A DNA stretch of 64,000 bases from Flagellimonas sediminis. GTDB lineage: Bacteria; Bacteroidota; Bacteroidia; Flavobacteriales; Flavobacteriaceae. The translations under genes were made by a program, and so were the position numbers. The stretch lies in assembly GCF_010500845.1 (NCBI RefSeq), contig NZ_JAAAMI010000004.1, positions 124,001 to 188,000 of the forward strand, in the 5' to 3' direction. Positions 1 to 7,627 of this stretch are shown here, in pieces. Position 1 is the stretch's first letter; every line of letters starts with the position of its first letter. The notes beneath the pieces are model-generated. The model was not told the DNA's origin. It saw only the letters and a list, made by a program, of their open reading frames with translations, and ran no database searches.

Positions 1-1508
1 CTTTCCTGAAGTTTGTCAATGGAATAGGGAATGGCGGTACCATTTTCCATGGAAACCAAGGAACCGTTCAAACGCTGTGCAATCTCACCTTTCAATGGTT
101 GATATTCCATAAAGCGGTGTGCCATAATGGCCTCCCCTGCGGTGGCGGTCAACAATTGGTTCCTTAGACCGATGATACCACGGGATGGAATCATGAATTC
201 GCACAACATACGGGATCCTTTGGATTCCATGCTGATCATCTCCCCTTTTCTGATGGATACCATTTCCACGGCCTTGCCGGAAACTTCCTCTGGAAGGTCA
301 ATGGTCAAGTGCTCTACAGGCTCGCATTTAACACCATCAATCTCCTTGATGATAACCTGTGGCTGCCCGATTTGAAGTTCATAGCCTTCCCTTCTCATGG
401 TCTCGATCAATACGGAAAGGTGCAATACCCCTCTCCCGAATACCATGAATTTATCTGCGCTACCAGTTTCTTGTACCCTTAGGGCCAAGTTCTTCTCCAG
501 CTCTTTTTCCAATCTTTCCTTGATGTGCCTTGAGGTAACGAACTTTCCATCCTTACCGAAAAATGGACTATCATTAATGGTGAACAACATACTCATCGTT
601 GGCTCATCAATGGCGATGGTCTTCAATTTTTCAGGATTTTCAAAATCAGCAACCGTGTCCCCGATTTCAAAACCTTCCATACCTACAATGGCGCAGATAT
701 CACCGGCTATCACTTCAGGTACCCTTACTCTTCCCAGTCCTTCAAATGTGTACAATTCCTTTACTTTGGATTTGATGATCTTTCCATCTCTTTTCACCAA
801 AGAAATATTCTGACCCTCTTTAAGGATGCCCCGTTGCAACCTTCCAATGGCAATCCGTCCCGTAAATGAGGAATAATCCAAAGAAGTAATCAACATTTGG
901 GTAGACCCCTGCTGAGGCTTAAAGGTTGGGATATGCTCGATGACCATATCCAAAAGAGGTTCAATATTCTGGGTTGGCTCTTTCCAGTCCTCGCCCATCC
1001 AGTTGTTCTTGGCGGAGCCGTAAACCGTTGGAAAATCCAACTGCCATTCCTCGGCACCCAATTCGAACATCAAATCGAACACTTTTTCGTGTACTTCTTC
1101 TGGTGTACAGTTTTCTTTGTCCACCTTATTGATAACCACACAGGGTTTCAAACCAAGGGAAATGGCCTTTTGCAATACAAAACGGGTCTGTGGCATAGGA
1201 CCTTCAAAGGCATCCACCAACAACAGTACCCCGTCCGCCATATTGAGTACACGCTCCACTTCACCTCCAAAATCGGCGTGCCCAGGAGTATCGATAATGT
1301 TGATTTTGGTGCCCTTGTACACCACGGAAACGTTTTTGGATACGATAGTGATCCCACGTTCCCTTTCCAGGTCGTTGTTGTCCAAAATCAAATCGCCTTT
1401 GTTCTCATTATCGCGGAACAACTGGCAATGGTACATGATTTTATCCACCAAGGTAGTCTTACCGTGGTCTACGTGGGCAATGATTGCAATATTTTTGATG
1501 TTGGACAT
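1..1508 (-). CDS. typA: Ribosome-associated GTPase TypA/BipA (C-terminus beyond window)
   Basis: Translation GTPase of the EF-G-like family that binds the ribosome and supports growth under stress. Reading the minus strand from the ATG at 1508 gives 502 residues with no stop before the window edge; the family is about 600 aa, so roughly the last 100 residues are missing. Visible G motifs are AHVDHGKTT (residues 11-19), the switch-I ERGITI stretch (about 50-55), DTPGH (73-77) and NKVD (127-130). The later domains (II, III, V-like) follow without interruption. The gene is monocistronic as far as visible, and a good -7/-33 promoter pair lies just upstream. Family assignment is secure; the exact C-terminus cannot be seen. 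Confidence 0.96.
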   Translation of the reverse strand, partial: MSNIKNIAIIAHVDHGKTTLVDKIMYHCQLFRDNENKGDLILDNNDLERERGITIVSKNVSVVYKGTKINIIDTPGHADFGGEVERVLNMADGVLLLVDAFEGPMPQTRFVLQKAISLGLKPCVVINKVDKENCTPEEVHEKVFDLMFELGAEEWQLDFPTVYGSAKNNWMGEDWKEPTQNIEPLLDMVIEHIPTFKPQQGSTQMLITSLDYSSFTGRIAIGRLQRGILKEGQNISLVKRDGKIIKSKVKELYTFEGLGRVRVPEVIAGDICAIVGMEGFEIGDTVADFENPEKLKTIAIDEPTMSMLFTINDSPFFGKDGKFVTSRHIKERLEKELEKNLALRVQETGSADKFMVFGRGVLHLSVLIETMRREGYELQIGQPQVIIKEIDGVKCEPVEHLTIDLPEEVSGKAVEMVSIRKGEMISMESKGSRMLCEFMIPSRGIIGLRNQLLTATAGEAIMAHRFMEYQPLKGEIAQRLNGSLVSMENGTAIPYSIDKLQE

Positions 1509-1527
1509 AACCTGATTTTTAAGCCCG

Positions 1528-1557
1528 CAAAGATACTGCTATTTTTTTCTTGTCAAT
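1528..1557 (-). promoter_or_regulatory. Promoter of typA
   Basis: On the minus strand TATCTTTG (1535-1528) matches the Bacteroidota -7 element TAnnTTTG exactly, and ATTG (1557-1554) is a 3/4 match to the -33 TTTG with an 18-nt gap. It lies 20 nt upstream of the typA start codon. Confidence 0.6.
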
Positions 1558-1605
1558 ACACCCGAATGTTATTTTTATCTTATTGATTTTGTGGCAGTTT
1601 GAGTA

Positions 1606-2163
1606 CTACAGACCCACACACCACCGTTTTTCGCTGATGATGAAACCAATACTGAGGTTCACAACGGGGTAAATGCCACCTTTAAAGGGTCCGGCATAGT
1701 ACCCTGCGCCGGCATCAATGGAAAAGCTGATTCCTGAATTATAGCTGCGTTGAATGCCGTATACCAATCCGCCATAACCATGCACACCATCAACCAACCG
1801 TCCTTCAACGGTACGTTGTCCGGGCGAAAAAAGGGCAGCTGTTGGAGCGATATAATTTCCGGAATTGCCATAAATGGAACGACGACGATGGTAACGACCG
1901 TTGAAGTTGTGATAAAACCGATATTGGGTGGTAATGGCAGGGAAAAAGTCCAGATTTTGCATGGGTTCGCTACTGGCCGGCTCCAAGGCCACTTGCCATG
2001 CTACCCTAAAGTCCAAAGTACTGTTAACCCCAACACCCATCTCATATTCAAGGCCTGGATTGAAGATGTTCAGTTTTATCTGGCGTATCTCACAGTTTTT
2101 GCCATATTGGGAATGGCTCAAAAAGCCAGTGAACAACATCACCAACAAAAGGAAACGGCGCAT
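1606..2163 (-). CDS. Hypothetical outer-membrane-like protein, paralogue 1
   Basis: A 185-aa protein of unknown function. It has a typical signal peptide (basic MRRF, hydrophobic LLLVMLFTGFL, then SHSQ) and a body of alternating aromatic and small residues that suggests a small beta-barrel. It is related to the next gene: both carry an N-terminal PG(L/F)xYE-like segment, a YRFYHNF/YRYYHNF segment, the string GNSGNY, and a GxVYGIQR(S/T)Y(N/K) segment near residue 135-140. The two lie in tandem on the minus strand about 85 bp apart, most likely the result of duplication. No family name is recognised with certainty. Confidence 0.75.
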   Translation of the reverse strand: MRRFLLLVMLFTGFLSHSQYGKNCEIRQIKLNIFNPGLEYEMGVGVNSTLDFRVAWQVALEPASSEPMQNLDFFPAITTQYRFYHNFNGRYHRRRSIYGNSGNYIAPTAALFSPGQRTVEGRLVDGVHGYGGLVYGIQRSYNSGISFSIDAGAGYYAGPFKGGIYPVVNLSIGFIISEKRWCVGL

Positions 2164-2247
2164 AGTAGGTACATTTGGTACTGTTATAACATATACTTTT
2201 TAAAAAAAGTATTCAGATTCCCAAAATTCCTCATTGGCGAATGTGTT

Positions 2248-2832
2248 TTAATCAAACTGTGGTTCTCTAGATTTTTGCTTGGTCGCCACCCATCCAAAAG
2301 TAAAATGGATCAATGGCCCATACCCATCAGGAACACCATCTCCCTTGTAAAGCCCGGCACCCAGTTCCGCATTAAAATTGAACCCGTTTTTATAGGTTCG
2401 TTGGATACCGTATACCATCCCATAAAAACCGAGGTTAAAATCCTTTGGTCCATCAATATTGGAAGATATCCGCAACTGGGAAAAGAAAATGGCCTGGGCC
2501 GCGGCTAGGTAATTTCCAGAGTTGCCCGAAACATTCTTATCCCTATTGATGCGTCTTTGAAAATTGTGGTAATAGCGATACCTGTTATTCATGGTCAACC
2601 CAAACGCATATCCTTCCCCATAAGTGGCAGTGGCCAAACCCAAACCGATAGAGACACTTTGGTTTTTGAACAATCCCAATTCATAACTGAATCCAGGACT
2701 CAATAAATCAAACTTGAATTGATGGCGTTCCAGATTGATCAGATCAAAGGTCCTCCCCTTTTCATAAAATTGTGAAAAGACGGAAAAACAGCATAAGCCC
2801 ATAAAGGGAACAAGGAGTAATTTTTGGGTCAT
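2248..2832 (-). CDS. Hypothetical outer-membrane-like protein, paralogue 2
   Basis: A 194-aa paralogue of the preceding gene, sharing YRYYHNF, GNSGNY and MVYGIQRTY segments. The open frame runs much further upstream across kdsA, but the ATG at 2832 is chosen because it begins a good signal peptide (MTQKLLLVPFMGLCCFSVFS, then Q) and because the upstream extension is antisense to kdsA. Secreted, probably a small outer-membrane barrel; function unknown. Confidence 0.75.
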   Translation of the reverse strand: MTQKLLLVPFMGLCCFSVFSQFYEKGRTFDLINLERHQFKFDLLSPGFSYELGLFKNQSVSIGLGLATATYGEGYAFGLTMNNRYRYYHNFQRRINRDKNVSGNSGNYLAAAQAIFFSQLRISSNIDGPKDFNLGFYGMVYGIQRTYKNGFNFNAELGAGLYKGDGVPDGYGPLIHFTFGWVATKQKSREPQFD

Positions 2833-2884
2833 AATTGAGGGTTTTGATTGTGATAAATCTAAAAAGGTTACCAAGCTTATGTAG

Positions 2885-2892
2885 TATATTTG
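2885..2892 (+). promoter_or_regulatory. -7 element of kdsA promoter
   Basis: TATATTTG matches TAnnTTTG exactly and lies 15 nt before the kdsA ATG, implying a very short leader. No convincing -33 TTTG is seen at the right distance. Confidence 0.4.
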
Positions 2893-2907
2893 TGCAAACT
2901 TTAAGAA

Positions 2908-3726
2908 ATGGACATCACCAAAATCCCTCAGATAAAACATACGGATAGCAACAACTTTTTCCTTTTGGCCGGTCCTTGTGCCATTGAAGGGGAAGAAATG
3001 GCCATGCGAATTGCCGAAAAAGTGGTTGCCGTTACGGACCATCTCAAGATTCCCTATATTTTCAAAGGAAGTTTTAAAAAGGCGAACCGTAGCCGTATCG
3101 ATTCCTTTACGGGTATTGGCGATGAAAAAGCATTGAAAATTCTCAAAAAAGTCTCCGATACCTTTGGGGTACCCACAGTAACGGACATCCATGAAATTTC
3201 CGATGCCGCTATGGCGGCCGAATATGTGGATGTACTCCAGATCCCTGCCTTTTTGGTACGCCAGACCGATTTGGTGGTAGCTGCTGCAGAAACCGGCAAG
3301 GTGGTCAACTTGAAAAAAGGACAGTTCATGAGTCCAGAAAGTATGAAACATGCCGTGACCAAGGTGACCGAAACGGGAAATGAACAAGCTATCATCACCG
3401 ATCGCGGAACCATGTTCGGTTATCACGATATGATCGTGGACTTTAGGGGCATCCCTACCATGAAACAATATGCCCCTGTGATTTTGGATGTGACCCACTC
3501 CCTACAACAGCCCAACCAATCCTCTGGAGTAACAGGTGGTAGGCCCGCCTTGATCGGCACCATGGCCAGGGCTGGAATTGCCGCTGGCGTGGATGGACTC
3601 TTCATGGAAACCCATTTTGACCCTGCCAATGCCAAAAGTGATGGGGCCAACATGTTGGATCTAAGTTTATTGGAAAAGCTATTGACCGATTTAACGGCCA
3701 TTAGGACCACTGTCAATTCTCTCTAG
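2908..3726 (+). CDS. kdsA: KDO-8-phosphate synthase (metal-dependent class)
   Basis: 3-deoxy-D-manno-octulosonate-8-phosphate synthase: condenses phosphoenolpyruvate with arabinose-5-phosphate for the LPS inner core. The 272-aa protein has the family motifs AGPCAIE near the N-terminus, FKGSFKKANRS (about 52-62), IPAFLVRQTD (112-121), DVTHSLQ and METHFDP. All four metal ligands of the metal-dependent class appear to be present: Cys24 (in GPC), His197 (VTHS), Glu234 (MET) and Asp245 (KSDG). The E. coli-type metal-independent enzymes have Asn in place of the Cys. It stands alone between the OMP-like pair, on the other strand, and the siderophore receptor. Confidence 0.97.
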   Translation: MDITKIPQIKHTDSNNFFLLAGPCAIEGEEMAMRIAEKVVAVTDHLKIPYIFKGSFKKANRSRIDSFTGIGDEKALKILKKVSDTFGVPTVTDIHEISDAAMAAEYVDVLQIPAFLVRQTDLVVAAAETGKVVNLKKGQFMSPESMKHAVTKVTETGNEQAIITDRGTMFGYHDMIVDFRGIPTMKQYAPVILDVTHSLQQPNQSSGVTGGRPALIGTMARAGIAAGVDGLFMETHFDPANAKSDGANMLDLSLLEKLLTDLTAIRTTVNSL

Positions 3727-3795
3727 AGATGATTAAATCACATTATCCTTTTTAAAAATTACTGATTTTCAATAATTTAAAATTTATTTTAAGTT

Positions 3796-3885
3796 TTATT
3801 TATAATTAGTCTAAATATTATTTGGCCAAACAAGTGTTGAAATATAAATTTGTACTTGAAATTTATTTAGACCAATTATAAATAA
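3796..3885. repeat. Inverted pair of 22-bp boxes flanking the receptor promoter
   Basis: Arms at 3796-3817 and 3864-3885 are reverse complements with a single mismatch. Each contains the core ATTTAGAC(C/T)AATTATAAAT in opposite orientation. One arm ends 3 bp before the -33 element and the other begins 11 bp after the -7 element, so together they bracket the promoter. Each arm is itself an imperfect palindrome (ATTTA ... TAAAT), as expected for a metalloregulator operator. Binding by an iron regulator (Fur or DtxR family) is inference. Confidence 0.6.
3821..3852 (+). promoter_or_regulatory. Promoter of siderophore receptor operon
   Basis: TTTG at 3821-3824 and TAAATTTG at 3845-3852 are exact matches to the Bacteroidota -33 and -7 elements, with a 20-nt gap. 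The ATG at 3890 is about 37 nt downstream of the -7 element. Confidence 0.75.
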
Positions 3886-3889
3886 TAAA

Positions 3890-6211
3890 ATGAAGAATAT
3901 AGTACTTCTCCTGTGTTTGGCAGTTTTCTGCACTTCGCAAGCCCAAACCGGAAATCTTAAAGGATTAGTGACCGACCAAAGGAACAGCCCTTTATCCAAC
4001 GTGAACATTGCCCTTTCCAATACCAGTTTAGGAGCAACCACTAACGATTCTGGGAATTATCAGATCAACGATTTGGCACCTGGATTATACGAGTTGACCT
4101 TCTCCATGGTAGGCTATGGAACAAAAAAAGCTGCCATTTCCATTTCAGCAAATCAGACCACCAAAGTACCTACTGTTGCCCTTTCGGAACAACAGGAACA
4201 ATTGAACGAAGTAATTGTTGAAGGCCATCATAACAAATATGTGGAAAACAAACCTTCAACTTCCCTTCGCCTAAAGACCGAATTGGCGAAACTGCCCCAA
4301 AATGTGCAGGTCGTTAGTGCCGATCTTTTAAGGGACCAACAGGCAACCAATATCATGGACGGAGTGATCCGTAACGTGAGCGGTGTGACCATGTTGGAGC
4401 ATTGGGGACAATTTGCCCGTATCCATATGCGTGGATTTCGTTTGCCCGCCTTTAGGAATGGTGTCAATATCCAGGATACTTGGGGACCCTTGTCCGAGGA
4501 CATGAATACCGTAGAGCGCATTGAATTTGTGAAAGGTCCTGCGGGCTTTATGATGTCTGCCGGGGAACCTGGAGGATTCTACAACGTAGTGACCAAAAAA
4601 CCCACTGAGCAATTTATTGCCAATGCATCCTTCTCAGCTGGTAGTTTTGATTTCTTTAGAGGAACTGTTGATGTTAGTGGTAAACTTTCCGAAAATGGCA
4701 AGTTGTTGGGTCGTTTCAATGCCATGTATCAAACCACCGACAGCCACAGAGGCAATGAAGATGTTACCCGATATGGGATCGCTCCATCTTTGACCTATAA
4801 GTTCTCGGACAAGACCTCCATTACTACGGAAATGAACCTTCAACAAGCGGAATCCTATTTGGGTTCTGCCTACATCTTCGCGCCAGCAAGCGCAGGGTAT
4901 GCCAGTTTGGACAGGGATTTTAAATTTACCAACAACGATTATCCCATTACCGATATCCAGGAAGTGACCTTCTTTGCCAACCTGAAACATGAATTTTCAG
5001 ACCATTGGAGCATGGAAGGACAATTGGCATACCTGCGCTATGACCAAGTAGGAAACTCCACTTGGTTGCTGTCCATGGCAGACAATGGCGATGCATATCG
5101 ATATACTTCAAAATGGGATGCCCTTTCCATCGGAAAATTTGGACAGGTCTACATCTATGGCGACTTCAATACCGGTAGTATTTCCCATAAGATCATGGGC
5201 GGTTTTGACTATAGTGACAAAACCTATTGGGCCGATTGGTTCGAATCTTCTCCAGTGGACACCGATGGACCTTTTAACATTTACAATCCTGTTTACGGCG
5301 TAAGTCCTGAGACCAATTTTGATCGTTCGGTATCGGTTCAATACCGAAATGGTGGAACCCCATATGGATCCAGTACAGTTAGGGCTTATTACGCCCAGGA
5401 TGAAATCGGATTTTTGGAAAATCACATCCGATTGACCCTCGCTGGAAGATACACCAACCTGTACTCACTAGGCAAAACCGAAACTGATGATGTTTTCACC
5501 CCCAGAGTTGGATTAAGCGTGGACATTATCCCTTCCTTGACGGCCTATGCCCTTTATGACCAATCCTTTTTACCCCAGAGCGGCGTAAACAGTTCAGGCG
5601 ATATTTTGAACGACCCTGTGGAAGGAAAAGATATTGAAGGGGGAATCAAAGCCAACTTTTTCGATGGAAGATTGGTAACCTCATTAGGTGTTTATAAAAT
5701 CAATAAGAACAAGATCCTAGTGGGTGATCCTGCATTCCCCAATGACAATTTCTCCATCTATTCCGGAGAGGTTGAATCCAAAGGAATCGAATTTGATGCA
5801 CAGGGACAGATTACCCCAGAGCTGAACCTCGTCCTAAACTATGCCAACACGAATGTGGAGGATCAATCCGGGAATCTGGTGGCCGGTTTTGCCAAGCATG
5901 TCACCAATGGATGGCTGAACTACAACTTTGCCGAATCATCCACCTTAAAAGGTTTTGGTGCCTCTTTGGGCTACCAATATCAAGTGGACCGTTCCACATG
6001 GGCCTGGGCAGCGGACAACCAATCCGATCTACCTAATTATTTCCGATTGGATGGTGCCCTTTCTTGGAGAAACGATCATTTCAGGGTACAGGTGAACATC
6101 AACAACATTTTGGATGAGTACCTATATTCCGGCGCCAACTATGGAAGTTACCTATACTGGCAATCCGAGCCTGGCATTAATGGCAGATTGACCGTTTCCT
6201 ATACTTTTTAA
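3890..6211 (+). CDS. TonB-dependent siderophore receptor
   Basis: Outer-membrane receptor for uptake of an iron chelate powered by TonB. The 773-aa protein has a signal peptide (to about residue 19, ...TSQAQ), a carboxypeptidase-regulatory-like beta domain (about 22-100, with LKGLVTD and the SMVGYGTKK turn), a plug domain (about 120-235, with NVQVV, RNVSGV, RIHMRGF and VERIEFVKGPAG) and a 22-strand barrel ending in the terminal Phe expected for outer-membrane insertion. The RGF and GPAG motifs are those of FhuA/FoxA-like siderophore receptors. The ligand cannot be told. It heads an operon with a DUF4198 protein and a PepSY protein, and is controlled by the boxed promoter upstream. Confidence 0.93.
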   Translation: MKNIVLLLCLAVFCTSQAQTGNLKGLVTDQRNSPLSNVNIALSNTSLGATTNDSGNYQINDLAPGLYELTFSMVGYGTKKAAISISANQTTKVPTVALSEQQEQLNEVIVEGHHNKYVENKPSTSLRLKTELAKLPQNVQVVSADLLRDQQATNIMDGVIRNVSGVTMLEHWGQFARIHMRGFRLPAFRNGVNIQDTWGPLSEDMNTVERIEFVKGPAGFMMSAGEPGGFYNVVTKKPTEQFIANASFSAGSFDFFRGTVDVSGKLSENGKLLGRFNAMYQTTDSHRGNEDVTRYGIAPSLTYKFSDKTSITTEMNLQQAESYLGSAYIFAPASAGYASLDRDFKFTNNDYPITDIQEVTFFANLKHEFSDHWSMEGQLAYLRYDQVGNSTWLLSMADNGDAYRYTSKWDALSIGKFGQVYIYGDFNTGSISHKIMGGFDYSDKTYWADWFESSPVDTDGPFNIYNPVYGVSPETNFDRSVSVQYRNGGTPYGSSTVRAYYAQDEIGFLENHIRLTLAGRYTNLYSLGKTETDDVFTPRVGLSVDIIPSLTAYALYDQSFLPQSGVNSSGDILNDPVEGKDIEGGIKANFFDGRLVTSLGVYKINKNKILVGDPAFPNDNFSIYSGEVESKGIEFDAQGQITPELNLVLNYANTNVEDQSGNLVAGFAKHVTNGWLNYNFAESSTLKGFGASLGYQYQVDRSTWAWAADNQSDLPNYFRLDGALSWRNDHFRVQVNINNILDEYLYSGANYGSYLYWQSEPGINGRLTVSYTF

Positions 6212-6225
6212 TCAAAAATTTAACT

Positions 6226-6247
6226 GGGTCCCTGAGCACAGGGACCC
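6226..6247 (+). terminator. Intercistronic hairpin after receptor gene
   Basis: GGGTCCCTG (6226-6234), loop AGCA, CAGGGACCC (6239-6247), then TTTAAAA. A perfect 9-bp GC-rich stem with only three U residues after it, placed 14 nt before the next start codon. It may stabilise or partly terminate the message so that the receptor is made in excess over downstream genes. Confidence 0.6.
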
Positions 6248-6261
6248 TTTAAAACCTTATC

Positions 6262-6975
6262 ATGAAAACAAGACTTATATATCTCCTTTTCTTCTTTGCA
6301 TCCCTATCGGCCAAAGCCCATTACTTATGGATTGAAACCAACGGCAACGCAAAATCGGGCCAAAAACATGAAGTCCGAGTCCATTTTGGGGAGTACACCT
6401 ATGGTGTCATCGAAAAGGTGGAAGGCGAAGCCTTTCCATCAGTAGCCAACTTTACCCTTTGGGTAATTGCCCCGGATGGAACCAAGACCGAATTGAAGAC
6501 CGAAGCCAAGGAAGATCATTATCTGGCCTATTTTACCCCTACCCAAAACGGGGTGTACACCGTTGCCCTTAACAACAATGAAATTGACGTCATCGATTAT
6601 ACGCAATATGATTTTGGTATTTTCAAGACCCACTACCACTCCACTGCAAAAGTACAGGTAGGGATGACTGATGGAGATACCCAAACGGCAAACCCAAATG
6701 GAATCGTGGTAAAACAATTGGCCAATGAAAACTCTGAAGTAAAGCTTCAGGTTTTTTATAAAGGTGAGCCCTTGGCCAAAAATGAGTTAAAGGTATATGT
6801 CGCAGATCTTTGGTCCAAGACTTTATATACCGACGACAATGGTCAGGTTTCCTTTGCAAGACCTTGGGATACCAAATACATTGTGGAGACCACCATCAAA
6901 GAAGAAGTTCCTGGCACCTACAAAGGCGAGGATTATCAATTTATTTGGCACTGCGCCACACATTGCATTAAATAA
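6262..6975 (+). CDS. DUF4198-family periplasmic protein
   Basis: A 237-aa secreted protein with signal peptide (FFFASLSAKA, then HYLWIE). The N-terminal AHYLWIET segment, the HFGEYTYG stretch and two beta-sandwich-like halves are typical of DUF4198 proteins, which sit beside TonB-dependent metal receptors and are thought to take part in periplasmic metal handling. The C-terminus carries WHCATHC, with two Cys and two His residues, a possible metal site. It follows the siderophore receptor by 50 bp and is probably cotranscribed. The exact biochemical role is unknown. Confidence 0.75.
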   Translation: MKTRLIYLLFFFASLSAKAHYLWIETNGNAKSGQKHEVRVHFGEYTYGVIEKVEGEAFPSVANFTLWVIAPDGTKTELKTEAKEDHYLAYFTPTQNGVYTVALNNNEIDVIDYTQYDFGIFKTHYHSTAKVQVGMTDGDTQTANPNGIVVKQLANENSEVKLQVFYKGEPLAKNELKVYVADLWSKTLYTDDNGQVSFARPWDTKYIVETTIKEEVPGTYKGEDYQFIWHCATHCIK

Positions 6976-6989
6976 CAGCTTTGCAAGTT

Positions 6990-7322
6990 ATGGTCACCTT
7001 CGTTTCACTGCTCATTTTCATTTCCTTTTATCTCTTCTACGGTACCTCTAAAAAAATGGTGGTCATCCATAGTTTTGGTATGGAAAAGTGGGTCGGTGAA
7101 CATGCAAGCACCTCAAAATTTATCGGCACTGCCCTAATGATCATTTCATTGGGGCTTAGCTGTTACCAATGGGGATGGGGTTCTGGAGTGTTCACGTTTA
7201 GCATCCTATTAATGACCTTTGCCAGCCTTGTCATTCTTTTGGCCCCACTACAATTACTGAATTACCGAATCCTTGCCATTGCTTTTATATCATCCCTAAT
7301 CTTCGAATTATTCTTGTTTTAA
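6990..7322 (+). CDS. Small membrane protein, DUF3325-like
   Basis: A 110-aa protein with three or four predicted membrane helices (about 2-18, 46-62, 66-86 and 92-108). The ATG at 6990 is preferred over the TTG at 6981. A conserved-looking KKMVVIHSFGMEKW segment follows the first helix. In proteobacterial PepSY iron-uptake operons two small membrane proteins (DUF3649 and DUF3325) accompany the PepSY protein; position, size and topology here fit the DUF3325 partner, but sequence similarity is not certain. It lies 14 nt after the DUF4198 gene. Confidence 0.6.
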   Translation: MVTFVSLLIFISFYLFYGTSKKMVVIHSFGMEKWVGEHASTSKFIGTALMIISLGLSCYQWGWGSGVFTFSILLMTFASLVILLAPLQLLNYRILAIAFISSLIFELFLF

Positions 7323-7323
7323 G

Positions 7324-7623
7324 ATGCCAGCCAACAAAAAATATTTGACCCAGTCCCCATGGCAACGCTTTGCCAAAATCACCGCTGCAATCATAGGTGG
7401 CTTGGTAGTGGCCGTCATGTTCCATTTGGCATTGGCCAGTTGGTTCGACCATGTAAACATCATCATCACCAGTACTTTCACCGCTTTTATTTTGTGGGCC
7501 ATTTTGATGGTGGTTGCCTTTTTGGCCAAAAATGGTTGGAAAATTTGGGGTCTTTATCTGCTTGTAAGTGCAACCCTAGGCTTGGTATATTATTTCGGGA
7601 TCCAAATCCTTCCAATTGTTTGA
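7324..7623 (+). CDS. Small membrane protein, DUF3649-like
   Basis: A 99-aa protein with three predicted membrane helices (about 18-38, 46-66 and 74-96), separated from the previous stop by one base and ending 4 bp before the PepSY gene start, so translation is likely coupled. The pattern of a basic N-terminus, a GGLVVAVMFHLAL helix, a FILWAILMVVAF helix and a short third helix resembles the DUF3649 iron-uptake partner. Assignment rests on context and topology more than on motifs. Confidence 0.6.
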   Translation: MPANKKYLTQSPWQRFAKITAAIIGGLVVAVMFHLALASWFDHVNIIITSTFTAFILWAILMVVAFLAKNGWKIWGLYLLVSATLGLVYYFGIQILPIV

Positions 7624-7627
7624 TCTT

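Noticed and set aside
897..1586. Plus-strand frame of 229 codons
   Set aside because: Shadow of typA on the other strand; the minus-strand frame has all GTPase motifs.
2833..3498. N-terminal extension of the second OMP-like protein
   Set aside because: Antisense to kdsA; the signal peptide begins at 2832.
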